Both the position numbers and the translations under genes were made by a program. DNA of 64,000 nucleotides from Telmatactis stephensoni (lineage: Eukaryota; Cnidaria; Anthozoa; Actiniaria; Isophelliidae), in assembly GCA_029948255.1 (NCBI GenBank), contig JALIZF010000991.1, forward strand, positions 1 to 64,000. The letters are read 5' to 3'. The notes beneath the pieces are model-generated. The model made no database searches. It worked only from the letters and a program-made list of their open reading frames with translations, and was not told the origin of the DNA. Positions 1 through 13,137 of this stretch are shown piece by piece; positions within the stretch are counted from its first letter, which is position 1; each line of letters starts with the position of its first letter.

Positions 1-427
1 ACTGAAGGTGAGACAGCATTGGCATCTGGGAAAAAAAGTACACGCAAATACTGACTTTCGTAGCACCCCTTTCCTTGACAGCTTGGATTCGCGGGCTCGC
101 AAATCGAATCAGGGACAGGACAGAAAACATGCACATTGCCATGCGCAAAAGCAGTGAGTGGGTTTGAACCAATTTTTATGAAAAATGTTTTGAGATACAT
201 TTTACGTAAAAATGCTTGTCAGGCTAGCCAGTTATTTCTGCAGCGATTTCATTTTCCCATAGAATTCATATCTCAGTTTTTAAGACTGAAAATACGGATC
301 CTTATGATAACACTTTAAACATTTTTAGCATTTTAAAATAAAATGAATACTGAAAACTCTATTTTGATCGAAAGTTTCCTTTAATATACCAATATATACC
401 ATTCAAAGGGATCGGTTGTTGACTGAG

Positions 428-1315
428 ATACCTTATTATAGAAAATTAACGCTTCATGAAATTAACGCGAATTTCAAAAAATCGCGTTGATTTAAGTCGT
501 GTTAATTTATTTTAATGTTAATTTCCATATCATTAATAAAGTGGAATGTTAATTTTCACGATATGAATTTCTAGCAATTTCTCATTAGTTTAGTAGATAT
601 AACATAACAAAAGCTAGTCATTTCATATAAACAACAAATTGAAAATTGTTAAACTAAAGTTTCTTCGCGTTGTGTTCAGAGATTGTTATCTTCGGTGTGT
701 CCATCGCGTTAATTTCACTTAAATGGTATTTTGGCTTGTCTTTCGCGTTAATGGTCTTCATTTGGAAGTATTTTTGCCCTCGATTCGCGTTAATAAGCCA
801 CTTCACGCTAGCTTTCGTCCGCCATTTTGAATTTGGGCAGACGCGGCCAAATTTATATCTGGATCACTTTGACTTACCATAACTCTGCTCAATTTTGAAG
901 GATTTTCAAAATTTAAACTTCAATAATTTGCAGAATGCATGCCGTTTGTCGGACTGAAAATAAGACCAATACAAGTGTTTTAACTACGTTTTTCAAGTCA
1001 GTTTTTTTTTGCGAATGATCTTAATATATTTACGTTATATTTTGAAAACAAAAATCCTCTTTTTCTCATCTTGTAGTCTTCCAATATCTATCATGTAAAC
1101 AGGCATAAATAACAAAGCCAATATCGTTTCAATTATTATATTTTTTTAGAAATACGATAAAAATGAGGCGAGTTATGGTAAGCCAAAGTGATCCAGATTT
1201 CTATAGATTTTGGCGCGTTTGCCCAATTCAAAATGGCGGACGAAAGCGTGAAGTGGCTTATTTAAGTCGCGTTAATTTCCAATACGTGGAGCGTTAATTT
1301 CCTATAATAAGGTAT
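428..1315. repeat. Inverted-repeat (MITE-like) element rich in GCGTTAATTT
   Basis: The ends are inverted copies: ATACCTTATTATAG near 428 and CTATAATAAGGTAT near 1302-1315, each followed inward by AAATTAACGC. A second, internal inverted pair lies at about 783-888 and 1165-1270; it contains CGTCCGCCATTTTGAA and its complement. The motif GCGTTAATTT occurs many times, in both orientations. No transposase ORF is visible, so this is a non-autonomous element by inference. Confidence 0.7.
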
Positions 1316-1539
1316 ATACAAATGTGCTAACTTTTGAAGCTATGGTAGATGTTAATGGTTTAACCAATGAGTAGACTAATTTCATAAGTCTTAGTTATTT
1401 TGGCTGTGCTGATGGTGGTAACGGCCACCACAGGAAGCTTGCCCAAACTGAGGAGCGAACAGACCGACTTATGGATGGAACAAATGTAACCAATGAAGTA
1501 CTAGATGCAACATTTCCTGTAACTTTTCTACATTGAGTG

Positions 1540-1865
1540 CAACAACATTTGCACCATGAGCTCACCCCGCAACAGTTGCGCGAAACAATTACAGATGTAG
1601 GATCGAGTTCTATTCATTTCTGCAACGTTGCGCGCAACATTGGATGGGTAGACACACAAAAACTATTACTCAGTGTAAAGAAAAAGTTTAAGCGAAAGTT
1701 TAAGCGCAGTTGCAGAAGTTCAACTTCTGTAACTTTGCGCGCACGCAACTGAAAAAGGGTGGACACGAAGTGTTGCGTGCAACGTAACAAGTTGCATTGC
1801 ATCGTGTGGAAGGAAGTAGGCTTTCCGATCACTCCCATGGGACGTTAGACTTTGCGTGCAACAAA
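1540..1865. repeat. Dispersed GTTGCGCGCAAC-type repeat
   Basis: Several copies of TTGCGCGCAAC or TTGCGTGCAAC alternate with short GTGGACAC or GTAGACAC spacers. The same arrangement forms a 42-bp tandem array at 31128-31320 and recurs at 44232-44390 and about 45360-45450. Confidence 0.5.
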
Positions 1866-1920
1866 TGGCATCACGTAGCCTAGAAATTATAAATACACCA
1901 AGTAAACTGCCCTGCTAAAT

Positions 1921-2017
1921 GCCAACCTCGTTCCCAGGTCCTTTGCCCTTCGCTTGGGGATTGCATGGCCCGCCCAATCCCCAAGCGAAGGGGAAAGGAT
2001 CTGGGAACGAGGTTGGC
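1921..2017. repeat. Long hairpin with CCAACCTCGTTCCCAG ends
   Basis: Two arms of about 42 bp are near-perfect inverted copies around a 10-bp loop. The outer parts read CCAACCTCGTTCCCAG and CTGGGAACGAGGTTGG; the inner parts are CTTCGCTTGGGGATTG and its complement. This is a foldback/MITE-type sequence with no coding capacity. Confidence 0.75.
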
Positions 2018-2867
2018 TAAACGCGCTTCCAGTGCGCGAAAATTGAGTCTGGTAGGCCGAAATACACTCGCCTTGATTTTCATTGGCTAAGAGTTACAGA
2101 CAGACTTTACTTTACCTGTGATTTCCTTTTGTCTTTCGGCCAAGAGAGAAGTTTCCTTCCATTTCTCTCTAAAGGAAAGCCTCCTAGATCTGCTCGCGGG
2201 GTAACAAGAACTACAAATGAGGCTTTGAAAGAAAAAGAACTTTCACAAGCTACTGCATGAGAAATACATAGTACTTTTCCACAATAAAGTGAACAATGTA
2301 TTCCTGAACAAAGTTGAAGAAAACCGTTGTGAATCGCTTGATTTTCATGTCGTTTCTATGAAAATTGTGATCAGTCTCACTTTTTCCTCTAAACTCGGGA
2401 GTTTTTAGAATACACAGGAGTGCGGAAAATGGGGACGAGTTGGGGATGGGAGAGGATATTGAATGGGAGGAAAAGTAGCATTTTCCTCTTTTATAACTTT
2501 TCCTCTCCCTTCTCCCATTCAAACCGCGTCTCATTTTCCGCTTCGTCCACGTACCAAATCCATGGCGTGACAATGTTTTTCTAATTCAGCGTGACAAACC
2601 TCCCGGTACAGATCTGCTTTTTCTCGAACTTGTTGCATTATCGTCGTTCTTCCTTTGAGATACTCACGAATTTTTGGAAGAGTAAAAAAAAGAACTTGAA
2701 TCGTATCTTCTAAAGTTTGTCATGCAGGTCTACCTTGGGTTTCCTGTGTTACTTCCCAGCAGGCCAAGTGGGGTGGTGTACTACAAGGCGCTTTTAGCTT
2801 TAGGCGGTTCATCTATCAAATTCGTGGAAGTAGGTTGTGGTTTAGCTCTAAATTTGGTTCTTTTAAA

Positions 2868-6486
<3,619 letters not shown>

Positions 6487-6516
6487 AAGATTTAGAGAGT
6501 ATGATTGTATAAAATA

Positions 6517-6703
6517 ACAAATAGAATCCATTTTTCTATGGGTCTGTACTCTAATAGATGCACAGACAGAAGATGTCAAAATGTGAGAACAACAGTCATG
6601 CCACTCAGCTATGCTTCTGGCCTATTTTGTTTTCACCACATTTTGGTGTCATCTGTGCATCTATTAGTCAAGAGCATTACCCCTTGGAAAAATGGAATCT
6701 GTT
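6517..6703. repeat. MITE with AACAAATAGATTCCATTTT ends, copy 1
   Basis: Terminal inverted repeats begin AACAAATAGAATCCATTTTT and end AAAAATGGAATCTGTT. Inside lies a second inverted pair around CTAATAGATGCACAGA. The same structure is present at 36209-36389 in a supervillin intron. Confidence 0.75.
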
Positions 6704-6785
6704 GTATTGTTGTATTTTCAATAGACTTTTACCAAATCCACTTGAATGACCAGGAAACAGCAGTTTCAAGGCAAGGTTGGAGAGG

Positions 6786-6995
6786 TCAAAATAAAAAAAT
6801 AAATAAATAAAAATAAATATTCTTTATTTATCCTCGGATTTTCTGAGTTGCATTTCTGCTAATATTTCCAAGACTAGCAGACTCACTACCCCTACATTTG
6901 ATATACTCTGCATACAATTTAAAAACTCACATGTTGATTTTTTGTTGAGGGAGGAAAAACCAAGAACCTGGAGAAAAAAAACAAAATACAGTACC
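6786..6995 (-). repeat. 5'-truncated SINE copy (degenerate)
   Basis: The block shares, in order, the AAATAAATA tail, a CACTACC segment, ACTCACATGTTGAT and GAACCTGGAGAAAAAA with the fuller SINE at 43311-43638, so it is an older, head-less copy on the minus strand. The AATAAA hexamers in its tail could also serve as a poly(A) signal for the upstream gene on the plus strand; that is inference. Confidence 0.6.
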
Positions 6996-8655
6996 ATATA
7001 TGTATGGGTTGAAAAGCCAGCCTTGACTTGAATCTTTTGTTATGTGGTCAGTCATGTGAATTTGGGAAAGGTCTTTTATTTTCACTGGACAATCTTTTGT
7101 AAAGTTAATATGCTGCTATGTGTGGTCCTCATAAAGTAATATAGTTGCTTGTATGAGTGCAACAGTGGTATGGTCATGGTAAAGCAGAATATTTGAGTGT
7201 TTGTGTAGACACATTGGCAGTGATATTGTCATAGCACAGTGTGGTTATGGCAGGAATTTAAAATTGGATAAATGCCCATGCTGATTAGAAAGGCATATTG
7301 ATAAAGTAATTTGATGGCATTGTAGATTTTGCTATGCATAGGGCATATGAGGAATAGAGTAGATTTCTTTATATGACTGAAAAAGGCATGGAAAAGGCAT
7401 GACACAGTTAAGCTGGCGCATTGCTGCAATTCCCCCTCCCCTTGCTTGCCAGAGAGCCTGTAAGCATGCCAACATGTACATATACTAATTTTTACATGTA
7501 TCTTTTCAGATTCTGTATTTGTTTACCAACCCTGTGGTACAGTTTAACATGCAGTTGGTGGTCAGTTAACAAGTTTGAAAACTGGTGTCCATGTAATTTG
7601 ATGAATTTACGATTATCTCATTTTTTGTTTGAATCTGGCATTATACATACTTTCACGTATTATAAATTTTCTTTAAAACATTTTAATGTACAATAATAAA
7701 CTAGTATGTCACTAGCCTTTATTTGTATTTAGAGCAGACACCCAGTGATTTTTCTAAAGCATAAACATCATTCTCCTTAGTTATGGCTAAATGGGCCTTG
7801 TTCATGACACATGCCTGAACTCCCAGAATATTCCTTGGATTTCTCTCTAAGGTGGACAGTAAGAGCTGGTCCCAAGGCTGAATCCCTCTCAGGTGTAGAG
7901 TAGAAGTAGCTGTAATTGAGTGCGATACAAGCCATATAGGCTGTGGCCATATTAGTGTTGTAGTGTCTATAAATTAAAAACATCTGAAACTATGAAAATG
8001 CCATGTTATGCATATGACCATGCCATGTTAAGAGTCCTACCGTAACAAAAATTATTACACCCATTTTCAAAATTGCACAACCAGTTGTGATGGCTTGTCT
8101 GGTGTTTTGACTTCCATTAATGAAATATGTAACAGCTGTGATTTGCAAAGTCTTAGCTTTCTAAACTCCAAAAGGAAACAAAGAAAATGTAACTTTCTTC
8201 ACATGATATCCAAATGCTTCAGATTTTGGTTTCTTTGATGGATATTACAGTCTTGGTTTCCAGACATCAACCAAGAATCTTTGGTTACTGCAAATTTTAG
8301 AATGGTTACTGGCCAGGATTCCATTTGAACATTTAAAGAAAAAGTAGTTACAGTGTAACTTACTGTTAAAAATGTTGCCACATTGGTATCCATTGGTATG
8401 AGAGTGTTGTCTATTGGGTATAGCCATTTCCTATGATATAGTTGAGTAAATCCAAAGCCTCTTCTATTGAAAGCCTTTGCTCGGAACAAATAAAAATTCT
8501 TGTGTAGATAAAGCAGATAAAATTGATTAAGATGTCTCCTACGTATAGAGAAGTTTTAGGGGTCGTTCTTGTTACACTAGCTTTTTATAAACTGTATTAT
8601 GGTGTAAATTATTTTTCTGCAATGTCGTGGAGTACCGATCCAAATGGTCTATGCG

Positions 8656-8736
8656 TTAGAAATAAGATGATGATTTGGATACATTTTATAAATTATATAA
8701 TTATAAAATTTATCCAAATCATCATCTTATTTCTAA
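8656..8736. repeat. 81-bp near-perfect AT-rich palindrome
   Basis: Outer arms of 25 bp (8656-8680 and 8712-8736) are exact inverted copies, beginning TTAGAAATAAGATGATGATT. The inner 31 bp are themselves nearly self-complementary, centred on an ATTATATAAT core, so almost the whole segment can fold. Confidence 0.9.
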
Positions 8737-8883
8737 GGTGTAAATTATATATTGTCAAATCATCACTATCAATACTCCATAGTATGTACTGAACTGAGGG
8801 TTTAGATGTTAGTATGTTCAGGGCTTACACAATATATCTTGAGAAATGACTCATTAATGTTGTGATGGAACTATTGCCACTAT

Positions 8884-9006
8884 AGAGTAGATTTTGTACT
8901 GTGAAAATAGCACTGCACGGTCACAGCATGGTTACGAACAACACAGCACTGATACAGTTATTATGACACAGCATGGTCTGTTTCACACTCATACGAAATC
9001 TGCTCT
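8884..9006. repeat. MITE of the AGAGTAGATTTCGTATGA family
   Basis: Left end AGAGTAGATTTTGTACTGTG and right end CACTCATACGAAATCTGCTCT are inverted repeats. The interior is made of degenerate CACGGTTACGGCAC-like units typical of this family. Confidence 0.75.
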
Positions 9007-9835
9007 AATGATCATAATAAAACGTGTGTAACTGCAGCTCTGTCAAAATGTGCCAGCACTTAGTACTTAACATGAAATACTAGCTTCCTACTATACACTT
9101 GATATGAGGTATACATGATAATTTAAATTGCCGACTGCTTCAGTTATCCTGCTTACTACAAAAAATCTTGACGGAACTGGACTGTGAAAGAGTAGCGCTT
9201 AGTTTATAAGCCAAGAAGGTGTTAATAGTTTTTAAGCCAAGAAGGTGGTAATTAAAATGTATATTCAGTAATTTTCATAGTATCAAATGTAGCATAGGCT
9301 CAGTTGTCAGCTAGGAGCATTTCGCAGGTGTACCAAAGCACCATGGCTGGAAGTTGAGCTTACATGTAGCAGAGTGTAGCCATGATTGGCCTGTTGGGCC
9401 TCTTTGAATTTGATCTAATATAATTTGTAACTGTGCTGTTAAAAAGTATAGAGTGATTGCACTTAACGTCGTGAAATAGTACTAGCTAAATTATGCAAAA
9501 TAGCACTATTAAACACTGGAAAACAAAAGATTTTGTGTTATTTATTTAGTACTATTGAGATTTTGTAGAGTGATCACACTTAATCCGTGAAATTGTGTTA
9601 GCTAAATAATGCAAAATAGCACTATTAAACAATGGAAAACAAAGGATTTATACTTTTTAGTACTAGTTAGATTTTGTACATTTTCTCAGGTTAAGTGCGA
9701 TCACTCTACTTTCTCATGGGTTAAGTGCAATCACTATACATGTACATGCTTTGTACAGACTCATGATAAAGAAGAATTTAACAAGGTTTGGCTTTATTTT
9801 GTCTGTAGTTTAGAAGGGACATGTTTATAGTTAGG

Positions 9836-10001
9836 GTAGCCTCCTCTGCAGGCAACACTGTTTGCGGGCTTCCTGTTTAGGTGAAATGCGAGAAGGGATA
9901 AGAGTGGGGAGAGAAGGGGGAAAGGCAGTACGCGGTTAAAATAACCGCTACAAAGGAAGCCCAAGGAGGAATAATAAGGAGTTGCCTGCGGAGGAGGCTA
10001 C
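9836..10001. repeat. MITE with GTAGCCTCCTCYGCAGGCAAC ends, copy 1
   Basis: Left end GTAGCCTCCTCTGCAGGCAA and right end TTGCCTGCGGAGGAGGCTAC are inverted. A GGGCTTCCTG / GGAAGCCC pair lies inside. A second copy is at 58086-58282. Confidence 0.8.
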
Positions 10002-10006
10002 AGTTA

Positions 10007-10120
10007 GAGTACAAACACTAAAAGCATCCAAGTAAATAGTGGTAAATTTGATTAGTACTATTTAAGTACTATTTAGTACTAAATGATGCAAAGTATTGCA
10101 CACTTTTAGTGTCTGTACTC
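10007..10120. repeat. MITE with GAGTACAAACACTAAAAG ends, copy 1
   Basis: Inverted ends GAGTACAAACACTAAAAG and CTTTTAGTGTCTGTACTC flank an interior with repeated TTAGTACTA motifs. The second copy lies at 28902-29034. Confidence 0.8.
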
Positions 10121-10770
10121 TAAGAATGATTTTTTATTAAAAGCACTGCCCTAGTTATAATAAAGTTGTTTCGATGATTTTAAACTCTCTTTGTTAAGTT
10201 TCTTCTAGTCCAGATGCTGGGGCCTCCGTCACTGCTCCTCTTTTTTATTTGGGCTTCCTGTGTCGCGGAAAGGAAGATGCAGGAAGCCCAAATAAAAAAG
10301 AGGAGCGGCAAAGGAGGACCCAGCGTCCATGGAAAGAGACCTGTCACGGGATTCACATGGAAGTGGAAAGGTTAGGGACCGGTAATCCACCCTCCCCACC
10401 ATGTTTAGTATCAAAATCATTGGCCAGTTGGTTAGTCTCCTTCGCAGCCGTTTTCTGTTTCGGGAGCACAGGGATCCCGAAACAGAAAATGGCTGCGAAG
10501 GAGACTACCAGTTGGTCTGAAACAGTTGTTAATGTTGCTAAAGTGACATAATTCAGAGAGATGTTCCTTGAATAAAATAGGGCAAAGTATCTTGGGACAG
10601 GGTGCATGAAACCCAGATGGCTTGTGGAACTGAACCTAGGTTGTAAGACATGAACTTTTCCCAAGGATGTTCTCCATGGACAGGGAATTATTGTCATTGC
10701 TTCAAGTTCGTATAACAGTGTCTCCTAGGTTTCCAACCCAGTCTTTAGAGGTTTGTGTTTTTAAAAACTA

Positions 10771-10927
10771 CAGTAGATTTTGTATGACTGCAAAAATGGT
10801 ACCACACAGTTGCATTTAAGTGCTGAGTTACTGTCAGTAGAGATTTCAAATGTTTTCATAGACATCACGGCATTGACACGGTCACAGCACAGTGCCATTC
10901 ATTTCATGCTCATACAAAATTTGCACT
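10771..10927. repeat. MITE of the AGAGTAGATTTCGTATGA family (diverged)
   Basis: Ends CAGTAGATTTTGTATGACTG and GCTCATACAAAATTTGCACT are recognisable inverted repeats. The interior keeps the family's TTTCAAATGTTTTCATAGAC block. Confidence 0.65.
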
Positions 10928-10960
10928 ATACAAATATCAACTTTAATTTACTGCATGTAC

Positions 10961-11275
10961 CTTCATTTTGGCTTATCAAGTGGTACCTAGCGCACATATG
11001 TTAATAGTCACATATTATGTACACTGAACACAAAAATCATTCAATATTGTTACAAAAGTTGTACCAGCACTCATAACATGTATAACATTGTTCATATATT
11101 GTACAAACACACACAGGTTGTTAAACTTCTGATTCATTTATAAAGTGATACCAGCGCACATATACCAAGGGTGCGCACATGTGTACACAGATGTGCAAAG
11201 GTGATACAATATCAGAGATTGTTTCAAAAGTGGTACCAGCTCGCATAAACAATGTGGTTAATACATTGTACAAGG
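10961..11275. repeat. Diverged tandem duplication of about 150-165 bp upstream of LSM3
   Basis: Two segments (about 10961-11106 and 11127-11275) align in the same order: AAGTGGTACC / AAGTGATACC, AGCGCACATAT, ACAAAAGTTGTACCAGC / TCAAAAGTGGTACCAGC, then ATTGTACAA. Both lie within 650 bp of the LSM3 start codon. Confidence 0.6.
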
Positions 11276-11567
11276 ACATTCTGGGATCATCTGTATGATT
11301 TGCTTGTAAAGTTGTGCAGCGCAACACAAGACATACATATACGTATGTTCAATTTCTATGATTTCTTTGTCTGTAGAGTAGTAAACGCTTATAGATAAAA
11401 AGTAAGTATATTTTGAGAAAGACTATACACACCCCATGAAATCTGTGCGATTTTTACTTGTGAATATGTAAGCGCACAAACTGAAACAGTGCGCACATTT
11501 GTACAACGTCGTGTATACAACTTTAGAACTGGGAACTAGCAATACCGCATTTCATTCTGGGTAATCT

Positions 11568-11579
11568 CCAAAATGGCGG
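11568..11579 (+). promoter_or_regulatory. YY1-type motif overlapping the LSM3 start codon
   Basis: The sequence CCAAAATGGCGG contains the AANATGGCGG core that YY1 binds at many animal housekeeping promoters, where it can double as the initiation codon. Its use here is inference. Confidence 0.4.
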
Positions 11580-12985
11580 AAGAAGAGAACGTTCCATCAA
11601 ACACCGTTGAAGAACCTTTAGATTTAATTCGTCTTAGTTTGGATGAGAGGATTTATATTAAAATGAGAAATGATAGAGAACTAAAGGGCAGATTACATGT
11701 AAGTATTTAATCTAAAATGAACGACACTATATAAAGAAGCACGTGTTTGCAAAAGAGAGAATGGTCAGTTTTGTGGATATTGACAAAACATGTTGTGTAC
11801 GTTCTTGTGTATTCAGGCATTCGACCAGCATCTTAACATGATTATAAGTGAAGTTGAAGAAACAATTACAACTGTAGAAATCGATGAAGAAACGTTTGAG
11901 GAGCTTTTCAAAGTAAGTTTTTGCTGTCTGGTCATGAAGAATCATGTACCTCAACTTAATTTAATAGGTCAACACCGTCTGACAGTGTACATATAGAGGT
12001 ACTGGACTTCTGGTTACCAGAAGTTAAATCATCAAAGATGGGATACAAGAATTATTGGGATACAGTATAGGATAAAATTAAGGGATCAAGGCTGTCATTA
12101 TGAGCCAGTAGCTGACCAAAGCACCTAGATAGTCATATCGAGGTGGCTGGCTGCATTTGTCTCATTCTACCATTGCTGCTGATTGAAAGACCTCTGTGAT
12201 ATACTCATCTACAATTTCTGAATAGCCCTCTACTTCAAAACTCAAGCTTGGTTTCAATTGCTGGGGTGCATCCATACCTTTGGGAATCCAAAGACAATGA
12301 AGCGGTAGCCATGTTGGATGACCAAACAATATACGCTAATGAGAAATCTTTTGTTGAAGGTCAACCAAGATGGCTGCCGTGACGTCACATGCACCCCAGC
12401 AATACAATTGCTACATGCACCATTGCAGATCAAAACTGTTCAATGACCTCAGCAATTCTTGGTTTGCAACCATTCCCAGGAGAGTAAATTGAACAAAAGA
12501 CACGGCAGTCATGCTAGTGGTCTCGACAAAAGAAAACCACCACTGCACTGGTGGACCTTTTGTTTAATTCACTCTCCTGGTTGCAAACCAAGAATTGAAG
12601 TTTTTCCATATGTTTGCTGAAATATCACAAAATCTATCTCACTGTGATTGCTACATGTAACTAGTGTGGTTCCCCCTTGATCACTGCAATTGATGAATGC
12701 ATTTTTCTGCAATCATATAGAAAGTAAGCTTAGATGGCACCAGTGAAATATAGGATATCCAAACTTTACTTATGCATGAGGCATTCACAGTATAGACAAT
12801 CATTCAGTTTCCGAGAAACCATGGCATATAATTACGATCAGGTGTATTTATGAACCTTGACCCCTATTCACTATTTGACTTTTACACTTCTTTGTTTGCA
12901 GACAACAAAAAGAAACATCCCCATGTTGTTTGTCAGAGGAGATGGTGTCATTCTTGTCTCACCACCATTGAGAGTGGGACTGTAG
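11573..12985 (+). CDS. LSM3: U6 snRNA-associated Sm-like protein LSm3, 3 exons
   Basis: Exons 11573-11698, 11817-11912 and 12902-12985 join in phase 0 to give 101 residues, close to the 102 of the human protein. Residues 14-42 ([20 protein letters not shown] and following) form the Sm1 half, and the last exon gives the Sm2 half with the [15 protein letters not shown] strand. LSm3 is a subunit of the LSm2-8 ring, which binds the 3' oligo(U) of U6 snRNA in the nucleus, and of the cytoplasmic LSm1-7 ring in mRNA decay. The start codon lies in a CAAAATGGCGG context. The gene ends 152 bp from the DUS4L stop on the opposite strand. Identity is close to certain, since the match runs over the whole length. 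Confidence 0.97.
12258..12402. repeat. MITE with TTGCTGGGGTGCAT ends
   Basis: Inverted ends TTGCTGGGGTGCAT and ATGCACCCCAGCAA enclose about 117 bp in LSM3 intron 2. An internal GATGGCTGCCGTGACGTCAC segment is present; no ORF. Confidence 0.75.
12453..12597. repeat. MITE with CAATTCTTGGTTTGCAACC ends
   Basis: Left CAATTCTTGGTTTGCAACC plus CAGGAGAGTAAATTGAACAA is mirrored at the right by TTAATTCACTCTCCTGGTTG and GGTTGCAAACCAAGAATTG, giving arms of about 47 bp. It sits in LSM3 intron 2. Confidence 0.8.
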
Positions 12986-13076
12986 ATGTTTTTGTGTTTT
13001 GTTAATCCTGTTGTCATTATCCAAGTTCCTGGTCTGTTCTACAACTAAATTACACAAGAGAACCTTATCGTGTAGT

Positions 13077-13082
13077 AATAAA
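13077..13082 (+). terminator. Poly(A) signal AATAAA for LSM3
   Basis: The AATAAA hexamer lies 92 bp after the LSM3 stop codon and is the first on that strand. It is 5 bp from an AATAAA on the other strand that serves DUS4L. Confidence 0.6.
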
Positions 13083-13087
13083 TAAGA

Positions 13088-13093
13088 TTTATT
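13088..13093 (-). terminator. Poly(A) signal AATAAA for DUS4L
   Basis: On the minus strand this AATAAA lies 44 bp after the DUS4L stop codon. Cleavage downstream of it would make the DUS4L 3' UTR overlap the LSM3 3' UTR. Confidence 0.6.
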
Positions 13094-13137
13094 TGTTTAT
13101 AAAGTAAATTTTACAAAGTTTTTTCTAGTGTTTTCTG

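Larger units (their letters stand above)
1..2867. other. Gene-free 5' flank, repeat-rich
   Basis: I see no supportable coding exon before the synaptophysin-family start at 2868. The stretch holds an inverted-repeat element (428-1315), a patch of GTTGCGCGCAAC-type repeats (about 1540-1865) and a long hairpin (1921-2017). Around 2400-2560 there is a purine/pyrimidine-rich imperfect inverted repeat with GCGGAAAATG-like ends. Untranslated exons or the promoter of the downstream gene may lie here but cannot be placed by eye. Confidence 0.6.
6487..11572. other. Gene-free spacer between synaptophysin-family gene and LSM3
   Basis: No coding exon can be supported here. The stretch holds the 3' flank of the upstream gene, inverted-repeat elements (6517-6703, 8884-9006, 9836-10001, 10007-10120, 10771-10927), a truncated SINE (6786-6995), a long palindrome (8656-8736) and two perfect-looking hairpins at 10236-10300 and 10430-10510. 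It ends in a duplicated segment (10961-11275) just upstream of LSM3. A region at about 9440-9740 carries two related direct copies of a TAGCTAAAT-ATGCAAAATAGCAC segment. Confidence 0.6.

Noticed and set aside
8523..8792. 89-codon frame starting MIKMSPTYREVLG
   Set aside because: It runs through the 81-bp palindrome at 8656-8736 and has no homology that I recognise.
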